DNA from: an uncultured Treponema sp.
GTDB taxonomy: Bacteria; Spirochaetota; Spirochaetia; Treponematales; Treponemataceae
Assembly: GCA_905372235.1 (NCBI GenBank)
Contig: CAJPOF010000068.1
Coordinates: 1 to 10,624 of the forward strand
DNA length: 10,624 nucleotides
Direction: 5' to 3'
Part shown: positions 5,915-10,624 of the stretch, in pieces
Layout of the letters: the number at the start of each line of letters is the position of its first letter
Numbering within the stretch: position 1 is the first letter of the stretch
The notes under the pieces: model-generated
The model's database searches: none
The model's input: the letters and a program-made list of their open reading frames with translations, nothing else
What the model was told of the DNA's origin: nothing
Made by a program: the position numbers and the translations under genes

Positions 5915-7651
5915 ATGAACCTGTTCAATAAACTTTTCAGTTATGTTCCTGAAAAGAAGATTTTTGGAATATTTTCCATAATTCTTTCGCTGATTTCTTC
6001 CGTGGTGCTTATGTTGCCTTTTTGGTATTTGTGGCAATTTTTGCTTTCAGTGATGGTTACGCATGATTTTTCGAAGGCAAAATTCTATGCGATTATAATG
6101 GTTGCTTTGTTGATTTCCTATTTGCTGATATACATTCTTGCTGTTATGTGTTCTCACTTGGTGGCATTCCGACTGGAAAGCAATATGCGAAAAAGAGGAA
6201 CTAAACATCTTCTGAATGCATCGTTCAGTTTCTTTGATACGACTTCCTCTGGAAAAATCCGCAAATTGATTGACAACAATGCGGCGCAAACGCATATGAT
6301 TGTTGCTCATCTAATTCCCGATTTGACCAGCGCATTTTCTACTTCGATTCTTATGTTTGTTCTGCTGTTTATCATCGACTGGCAGCTTGGCATTCTTCTT
6401 GTACTTGCTATGGTTTTTTCGTTTATGCTCGTAAAACTTATGTACGGCGAAAAACGATTCATGGAAATATACCAAAAATCCCTTGAGCGAATGAATTCTG
6501 AAGCGGTCGAATATGTCCGAGGAATGCAGGTATTGAAGATTTTCAGAACCACGATAGATTCCTACAAATCTTTTTATGATTCCATAAAAGAATATTCGCA
6601 GATGGCATATAATTATTCAAAAAGTTGCAGAACAGGATATGTTCTGTTTCAGGTGATACTTAATTTGTTTATCACGTTTACAATTCCGATTGCGATAATT
6701 TTTATAAATCGAGGTGAATCTTCTTCGCTGGTTCTTGCAAAAGTCATATTTTTTGCCTGTTTTGAAGGACTGGTTTTTATTTCTTTCATGAAAATAATGT
6801 ATGTCGGAATGTATCAGTTTCAGGCAAAAAGTGCGGTAGAAAAACTTGAAGCCTTGTTTTCTGATATGGAAAGCAAAAAGATTATTCACGGAAATGAAAG
6901 TTCTTTTGAAAATTTCAACATCGAATTCAAGGACGTAACTTTTAAATACGAAGAAAATTTCGTTCTGCAGAATCTTAATTTTTCTTTGCAGGAAGGAAAG
7001 ACCTACGCTTTGGCAGGGTCTTCCGGAGGCGGAAAATCCACAATTGCAAAACTGATTTCCGGTTTCTATTCTTTGGACGGCGGAAAAATATTGATTGGTG
7101 GAAAGGAAATCAATTCCTATTCGGAAGAGGCTCTTGTGAACAATATTGCATTTGTGTTTCAGAATGCAAAACTTTTCAAGACCAGTATTTTCGACAATGT
7201 AAAGATTGCCCGTCCGTCTGCAACAAGGGACGAGGTTTTGGAAGCGCTGCATCTTGCGCAATGCGACGATATTTTGGATAAATTCAAGGAACGGGAAAAC
7301 ACGATTATTGGCTCAAAAGGCGTGCATCTTTCCGGCGGAGAAATCCAAAGAATCGCCGTTGCAAGGGTTATTTTGAAAAATGCAAAAATCGTAATCCTTG
7401 ACGAAGCAAGTGCGGCTGCAGACCCTGAAAATGAATATGAACTCCAAAAAGCTTTCTCGAATATGATGAAAGGAAAAACCGTAATAATGATTGCGCACCG
7501 GTTGAGTTCAATAAAAAATGTGGACGAGATTCTTGTTATTGAAAACGGCAATGTGCTTGAGCGCGGCTCTCACAAGGCTCTTATGGATTTGAACGGAAAA
7601 TACAAGATGTTGCAGGAACTTTACTCAAAAGCGAACAGTTGGCGTGTTTAA
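5915..7651 (+). CDS. ABC half-transporter, IrtA/YbtP-like (membrane plus ATPase)
   Basis: This encodes 578 residues with an exporter-fold membrane domain (six spans between about 15 and 300) fused to an ATPase domain (about 335-570). The nucleotide-binding motifs are complete: Walker A GSSGGGKST (368-376), Q-loop Gln416, signature LSGGEIQ (472-478), Walker B IVILDEAS with catalytic Glu497, and H-loop His528. The D-loop region reads DEASAAADPENE, like the characteristic FADPENE segment of IrtA/YbtP-type siderophore transporters rather than the common SALD. It should pair with the next gene product as a heterodimer. Some relatives import metal-siderophore complexes despite the exporter fold, so direction and substrate are open; multidrug or peptide export is the alternative. 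The gene opens a three-gene operon and has a strong ribosome binding site. Confidence 0.88.
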   Translation: MNLFNKLFSYVPEKKIFGIFSIILSLISSVVLMLPFWYLWQFLLSVMVTHDFSKAKFYAIIMVALLISYLLIYILAVMCSHLVAFRLESNMRKRGTKHLLNASFSFFDTTSSGKIRKLIDNNAAQTHMIVAHLIPDLTSAFSTSILMFVLLFIIDWQLGILLVLAMVFSFMLVKLMYGEKRFMEIYQKSLERMNSEAVEYVRGMQVLKIFRTTIDSYKSFYDSIKEYSQMAYNYSKSCRTGYVLFQVILNLFITFTIPIAIIFINRGESSSLVLAKVIFFACFEGLVFISFMKIMYVGMYQFQAKSAVEKLEALFSDMESKKIIHGNESSFENFNIEFKDVTFKYEENFVLQNLNFSLQEGKTYALAGSSGGGKSTIAKLISGFYSLDGGKILIGGKEINSYSEEALVNNIAFVFQNAKLFKTSIFDNVKIARPSATRDEVLEALHLAQCDDILDKFKERENTIIGSKGVHLSGGEIQRIAVARVILKNAKIVILDEASAAADPENEYELQKAFSNMMKGKTVIMIAHRLSSIKNVDEILVIENGNVLERGSHKALMDLNGKYKMLQELYSKANSWRV

Positions 7652-7677
7652 AGATTTATCTTAATTTTACTTTTATC

Positions 7678-7681
7678 GAGG
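7678..7681 (+). promoter_or_regulatory. Ribosome binding site that fixes the second ABC gene start
   Basis: GAGG stands five bases before the ATG at 7687. The same frame is open from 7639, but that extension overlaps the previous gene's end and gives a non-family N-terminus, so 7687 is chosen. Confidence 0.65.
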
Positions 7682-7686
7682 TCAAT

Positions 7687-9402
7687 ATGAAAAATAAAAA
7701 AAATTCTGCTCTTACCGAGCATGGAAAAAAAGGAATGGTGTTTGCGGGCATAGGAACGTTTTTCATGAACTTTGCCTATATGCTTCCGGTGATGACGGTA
7801 ATGTACTTTTCAAAACAGATTATCGAAATGGCTGAACTGAAAGGTATTTGGTTTTACATCGCAGCGATTCTTGTAACATTTGTGGTCATGTTTATACTCA
7901 TCACGATTTCCTATAATACAACCTACAACGAAACTTTCAAAGAGGCGGCAAATCTAAGGTTTGAGATAGCGGACGTATTGAAAAAACTGCCGCTTTCCTA
8001 TTTTTCCAAGCATGACATTTCAGATTTGTCCGAAACTGTCATGCAGGATGTCGCAGACATTGAACACGCCATGAGCCATTCCGTTCCGCAGGCAATCGGA
8101 TTGGGTGCTTTTTTGATTGTCGTGGGAATTATGCTGATGATTGGAAACTGGAAATTGGGCTTGGCAGTTATAAGTCCAATCCTGCTCAGTTCATTGCTTC
8201 TGTTCATCTCAAAAAAGATTCAGACCAAGGAAACTGCAAAATATTTCAATGCGCTTAGAGGGAATGCCGAAGCGTTCCAGCAGGCGATAGAAATGCATCA
8301 GGAGATAAAAAGCCTTGGTCAGAAAGACGCAGTTCTTAAAGATGTCGAAAAAAAGATAAGGGATTCTGAAAAAATCCATATCAAGTCGGAATTGGCTCAG
8401 TTTGTTCCAGTGGTTACTTCCACTGCGATAATAAAATTTTCTTTAGGGCTTACGGTTATAACCGGAGTATGGTTGCTTTTGGCAGAGCAAGTTTCGCTTT
8501 TGTATTTCTTGGGTTATTTGATTGCCGCGGTAAAACTTTCCGACTCCGTGTCTACGCTCTTCGAAGGACTTGCTGAACTTATGTTCGTGGATGCACGAGT
8601 AAAACGCATCAAAGAATTGAAATCAACGGAAACCCAAGAGGGAGTCCCCGCTGATTTTAAAAATTTCAGCATAGAATTCAAAGATGTTGAGTTTGGTTAC
8701 AACGAAAACAAGGTGATAGATGGGGTTTCCTTTACGGCTGAACAAAATCAAGTTACCGCTTTGGTTGGTCCTTCGGGCTGCGGAAAAACGACAATTCTTA
8801 GGCTTGCTTCAAGGCTTTACGACTACGACAAGGGGCAAATCCTTATAGACGGAAAAGACATAAAGAAAATCGAAACGGAATCACTTTTCGATAAGATTTC
8901 TATCGTCTTTCAAGATGTAACACTTTTCAATACGTCCGTGATGGAAAATATAAGAATCGGAAACAAATCTGCCACGGACGAACAGGTAAAAGAAGCCGCA
9001 AAAATGGCGAATTGTCACGATTTCATAGAATCAATGCCGGACGGCTATAATTCCTTGATTGGAGAAAATGGAAGCAAACTTTCCGGTGGTGAACGCCAGC
9101 GTATTTCTATTGCAAGGGCATTTCTAAAAAACGCTCCGATTATAATTCTTGATGAAATTTCCGCTTCTTTGGATGTTGAAAATGAAATGAAGATACAGGA
9201 AAGCCTCAATTCGCTTATAAAAGGCAAGACCGTAATCATAATTTCACATCGATTGAAATCCATTGAAAATGCCGATAAAATTGTTGTCATGAATAACGGG
9301 AAGGTTGAGGCGGCAGGAAAACATTCCGAGCTTTTGCAGAAATCTTCCACATATAAAAACATGGTAGAAAAATCATCTGCCACGGAAGCTTATGAATATT
9401 AA
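7687..9402 (+). CDS. ABC half-transporter, IrtB/YbtQ-like (membrane plus ATPase)
   Basis: This encodes 571 residues: an exporter-fold membrane domain (about 15-300, spans near 18-40, 55-76, 137-153, 157-174 and 240-285) fused to an ATPase domain (about 328-565). Motifs are Walker A GPSGCGKTT (361-369), Q-loop Gln409, signature LSGGERQ (465-471), Walker B IIILDEIS with catalytic Glu490, D-loop SASLD (492-496) and H-loop His521. All are canonical, so neither ATP site of the predicted heterodimer looks degenerate. The DEISASLDVENE segment is typical of the second subunit of IrtAB/YbtPQ-type pairs. It begins 35 bp after the first ABC gene and ends 12 bp before the methyltransferase gene. Siderophore or other small-molecule transport is likely from family resemblance; the substrate is unknown. 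Confidence 0.88.
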   Translation: MKNKKNSALTEHGKKGMVFAGIGTFFMNFAYMLPVMTVMYFSKQIIEMAELKGIWFYIAAILVTFVVMFILITISYNTTYNETFKEAANLRFEIADVLKKLPLSYFSKHDISDLSETVMQDVADIEHAMSHSVPQAIGLGAFLIVVGIMLMIGNWKLGLAVISPILLSSLLLFISKKIQTKETAKYFNALRGNAEAFQQAIEMHQEIKSLGQKDAVLKDVEKKIRDSEKIHIKSELAQFVPVVTSTAIIKFSLGLTVITGVWLLLAEQVSLLYFLGYLIAAVKLSDSVSTLFEGLAELMFVDARVKRIKELKSTETQEGVPADFKNFSIEFKDVEFGYNENKVIDGVSFTAEQNQVTALVGPSGCGKTTILRLASRLYDYDKGQILIDGKDIKKIETESLFDKISIVFQDVTLFNTSVMENIRIGNKSATDEQVKEAAKMANCHDFIESMPDGYNSLIGENGSKLSGGERQRISIARAFLKNAPIIILDEISASLDVENEMKIQESLNSLIKGKTVIIISHRLKSIENADKIVVMNNGKVEAAGKHSELLQKSSTYKNMVEKSSATEAYEY

Positions 9403-9414
9403 TTTGAAACTCAT

Positions 9415-10026
9415 ATGAGTTTTCTTGACAATTTTAAGAAACCCGCTGGATTTTTTGGAAAAGTGGTCTTGTCCAGAATGAACATTGAACACATACAAAT
9501 TTCCAGATGGGGATTTTCTCATCTCGATGGAAAAGTTGTTGGTCACGGACTTGACATAGGTTGCGGCGGTGGTGCAAATCTAAAAAATTTGCTCCATCAC
9601 GGCTGTTCAAGCGTGATTGGCATGGATTATTCTGAGGTCAGCGTAAAAAAATCGTCCAAGGTCAACCGAAAATCAATCGCCAAGGGAAAATGCAACGTTG
9701 TTCAGGCTGATGTGCTTTCAATTCCTTTTGAAGACGGCAAATTTGATATAGTTACCGCTTTTGACACCATATATTTTTGGCGAGAAATCAAAACGTCCTT
9801 TTTGAATGTTTACAGAGTTTTGAAATCCGGCGGAACATTCTTTATTTGCAATGGATTTGATGGTCTTCACGAAAAAGACATGGAATGGAGCAAGACGGCA
9901 ATGAGCGGAATGACAATTTATACGCCCAAAGAATTGCAAGATTTTTTGTCTGAGGCAGGATTTAAAGATATCAAAATCGATTCCGTTTTCAATAAAAGTT
10001 ATCTGTGCATAACGGCGCAAAAATGA
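9415..10026 (+). CDS. Class I SAM-dependent methyltransferase of the ABC operon
   Basis: This encodes 203 residues with a Rossmann-type methyltransferase fold: motif I GLDIGCGGGANL (45-56) for S-adenosylmethionine, an acidic residue ending strand 2 (VIGMDYSE, Asp71), VQADVLSIPFEDGKFDIV (96-113) and VLKSGGTFFICN (135-146). The N-terminus (KPAGFFGKVVLSRMNIEHIQISRWGFSHL at residues 9-37 in pattern form: KPxGFxGK, then SRM, then RWGFSHL) precedes the fold and looks typical of methyltransferases found beside such ABC pairs. It starts 12 bp after the second ABC gene, with no clear Shine-Dalgarno sequence, so translation may be coupled to the upstream gene. It probably methylates a small molecule handled by the transporter, but the substrate is unknown. 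The stop is TGA. Confidence 0.85.
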   Translation: MSFLDNFKKPAGFFGKVVLSRMNIEHIQISRWGFSHLDGKVVGHGLDIGCGGGANLKNLLHHGCSSVIGMDYSEVSVKKSSKVNRKSIAKGKCNVVQADVLSIPFEDGKFDIVTAFDTIYFWREIKTSFLNVYRVLKSGGTFFICNGFDGLHEKDMEWSKTAMSGMTIYTPKELQDFLSEAGFKDIKIDSVFNKSYLCITAQK

Positions 10027-10033
10027 AGGTTTA

Positions 10034-10064
10034 TTTTAAGCGGCAAAAATATTGCCGCTTAAAA
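10034..10064. terminator. 13-bp-stem hairpin after the ABC operon
   Basis: TTTTAAGCGGCAA (10034-10046) pairs perfectly with TTGCCGCTTAAAA (10052-10064) around the loop AAATA. It begins eight bases after the methyltransferase stop, as expected for an operon terminator. The hairpin is followed by A residues rather than a T-tract, so it may act mainly as a 3' end stabiliser or as an atypical terminator. Confidence 0.6.
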
Positions 10065-10134
10065 ACAGTGCGAGTTCCTTTTCTACAAACATCACTTATT
10101 GAACGCATTTTTTCATTTCATTGCAAAAATGCGG
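10060..10134 (-). repeat. 75-bp dispersed repeat, copy B (inverted)
   Basis: This is the reverse-complement counterpart of 941-1015, of the same length and about 61 of 75 identical. Both ends are nearly perfect and the central 18 bases are diverged. Copy B has lost the terminator hairpin present in copy A. The pair faces each other across about 9 kb carrying all the intact genes of the window. Confidence 0.85.
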
Positions 10135-10232
10135 AAATTCGCCAATCCTCGCCTTTTGAGAGAGGCTTGCGGTTGCCGAATTTCACGAAACTTATATTGT
10201 AGGCGATTTTCAAAGTCAGGAGTTCATTCAGT

Positions 10233-10342
10233 ATGAAAAAACATTTTTGTTCTTTTTAATTACGATATTTTCGCTGTTTTTGTCTTGCGCAAAAGATTTT
10301 CCCGCCGCAAAATTAGAGCCGTCAAAGGAAAAAATTGCTTGA
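10233..10342 (+). pseudogene. Frameshifted, truncated lipoprotein gene
   Basis: From the ATG at 10233 (AGGAG at 10218-10222 upstream) the frame reads MKKHFCSF and then stops at TAA 10257-10259. If one base is restored in the T-run at 10253-10257, it continues as a classic lipoprotein signal: LITIFSLFLSC with a lipobox cysteine at 10286-10288, then AKDFPAAKLEPSKEKIA and a TGA at 10340-10342. The joined product would be only about 36 residues, far shorter than a normal lipoprotein, and it stops where the palindromic repeat begins. The likely reading is a lipoprotein gene that lost one T and was truncated by the repeat. Alternatives are a sequencing error in the homopolymer or a chance open frame. 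No family could be recognised. Confidence 0.55.
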
Positions 10343-10410
10343 AAATAAATGAAGACGTGATATATCGCAAATCCGGGGTTCTTAGGGCAGAGCCCTAAGT
10401 AGTCGGGCGG
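10340..10410 (+). repeat. ~70-bp palindromic direct repeat, copy 1
   Basis: It begins TGAAAATAAATGAAGACGTG and contains the hairpin CTTAGGGC-AGA-GCCCTAAG (10381-10399), followed by AGTCGGGCGG. It aligns with 10535-10606 over its whole length with a few small indels, at a spacing of about 195 bp. Inside the stem, the innermost pair differs between copies on both sides. It directly follows the broken lipoprotein reading frame. Confidence 0.8.
10381..10399 (+). other. Perfect 8-bp hairpin in repeat copy 1
   Basis: CTTAGGGC pairs with GCCCTAAG around a three-base AGA loop. It could fold in RNA or extrude in single-stranded DNA. No T-tract follows, so it is not a standard terminator. Confidence 0.7.
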
Positions 10411-10456
10411 ACATAGGTAGGCATCGTTCATCATATAATGCCTCGTATGTCCGCCC
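10405..10456. other. Large imperfect stem-loop between the two repeats
   Basis: GGGCGGACATA (10405-10415) pairs perfectly with TATGTCCGCCC (10446-10456). After a small internal loop (GGT opposite CG), AGGCAT (10419-10424) pairs with ATGCCT (10438-10443). The 17 base pairs and the GC-rich base contrast with the AT-rich surroundings. Confidence 0.75.
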
Positions 10457-10484
10457 CAAGAATCGGACGAAAGTCCGATTCTTG
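10457..10484. other. 12-bp stem closed by a GAAA tetraloop
   Basis: CAAGAATCGGAC (10457-10468) pairs perfectly with GTCCGATTCTTG (10473-10484) around GAAA, a GNRA tetraloop on a C-G closing pair, as often seen in stable structured RNAs. It abuts the preceding stem-loop with no spacer. No T-tract follows. Confidence 0.75.
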
Positions 10485-10534
10485 CTAGAGGGATTGTTCA
10501 TTGTGGAAAGACGAGCATTTTTATTTGTAATTCG

Positions 10535-10606
10535 TGAAAATAAATAAAGACGTGAGATCGCATAAATCGGGGGTTCTTAGGGGAAACCCCTAAGCAGTCG
10601 GCGGGC
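10535..10606 (+). repeat. ~70-bp palindromic direct repeat, copy 2
   Basis: This is the second copy of the repeat at 10340, with hairpin CTTAGGGG-AAA-CCCCTAAG (10576-10594), then AGTCGGCGGG. The remainder of the window (10607-10624) shows no recognisable feature, and the repeat unit may continue beyond the edge. Confidence 0.8.
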
Positions 10607-10624
10607 AGAGAAAATCGGTCTTAC

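Larger units (their letters stand above)
10027..10232. other. Repeat-bearing intergenic region, no gene called
   Basis: This holds the operon hairpin, repeat copy B and, directly after copy B, an imperfect stem-loop whose outer arms GAAATTCG (10134-10141) and CGAATTTC (10177-10184) pair perfectly, with CAA/TTG continuing inside after one mismatch. A frame open across 10005-10202 lacks a ribosome binding site and runs through the repeat, so it is not called. TTGCCG (10173-10178) and TATTGT (10195-10200), 16 bp apart, could be a promoter for the lipoprotein remnant that follows. Confidence 0.6.

Noticed and set aside
10005..10202. 65-codon frame after the methyltransferase
   Set aside because: It overlaps the methyltransferase end, has no ribosome binding site and runs through a hairpin and the dispersed repeat.
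10457..10484. Group II intron domain V or retron RNA
   Set aside because: The stem is a perfect 12-bp helix without the two-base bulge and AGC end of domain V, and no reverse transcriptase is in the window.
10340..10606. CRISPR array or integron attC array
   Set aside because: Only two repeats, with a spacing of 195 bp, each with internal palindromes; no cas genes, no integrase, and no attC-type core sites in the expected places.

Overview
The window looks like a stretch of a spirochaete chromosome, most likely a host-associated Treponema. This rests on the AT-rich, A/T-homopolymer-rich sequence, on the adjacent pair of TIGR03546- and TIGR03545-type envelope proteins, and on the style of the ABC/ABC/methyltransferase operon. 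It is a judgement from gene content, not a proof. TAA and TGA both end intact genes here, so the standard stop-codon reading applies.

Layout. (1) 59-769 is a signal-peptide-bearing outer-membrane beta-barrel-like gene broken by one in-frame TGA; its start region also carries a 7-bp tandem duplication. (2) 770-1205 has no convincing gene. It holds an intergenic hairpin, a 75-bp dispersed repeat (copy A) containing a good terminator, a second terminator-like hairpin, an extended -10 promoter and a long leader stem-loop. (3) 1206-4848 is a probable three-gene operon: a small TIGR03546-type membrane protein, a 740-residue single-pass TIGR03545-type protein, and a PPK2-family polyphosphate kinase. 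(4) A long inverted repeat at 4940-4990 separates this from a convergent TrmH/SpoU-family RNA methyltransferase on the minus strand (5785-5003), whose -10 box lies six bases from its ATG. (5) 5915-10026 is a tight operon of two exporter-fold ABC half-transporters of the IrtA/IrtB-YbtP/YbtQ type and a class I SAM-dependent methyltransferase. (6) 10027-10624 is repeat-rich and gene-poor: a 13-bp-stem hairpin, copy B of the 75-bp repeat in opposite orientation to copy A, a frameshifted and truncated lipoprotein gene, and two direct copies of a ~70-bp palindromic repeat with two further strong hairpins between them.

How the parts work together. The two ABC proteins have complementary full motif sets and should form a heterodimer; the methyltransferase 12 bp behind them probably modifies the transported compound or a related metabolite, whose identity cannot be read from sequence. 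The TIGR03546/TIGR03545 pair is translationally coupled and probably acts together in the envelope. PPK2 links nucleotide phosphorylation to polyphosphate and has no obvious functional tie to them beyond co-transcription. The most unusual signals are non-coding: the inverted 75-bp repeats bracketing about 9 kb of genes, and the palindromic repeats near the right end, where one stem base pair has changed on both sides between copies.
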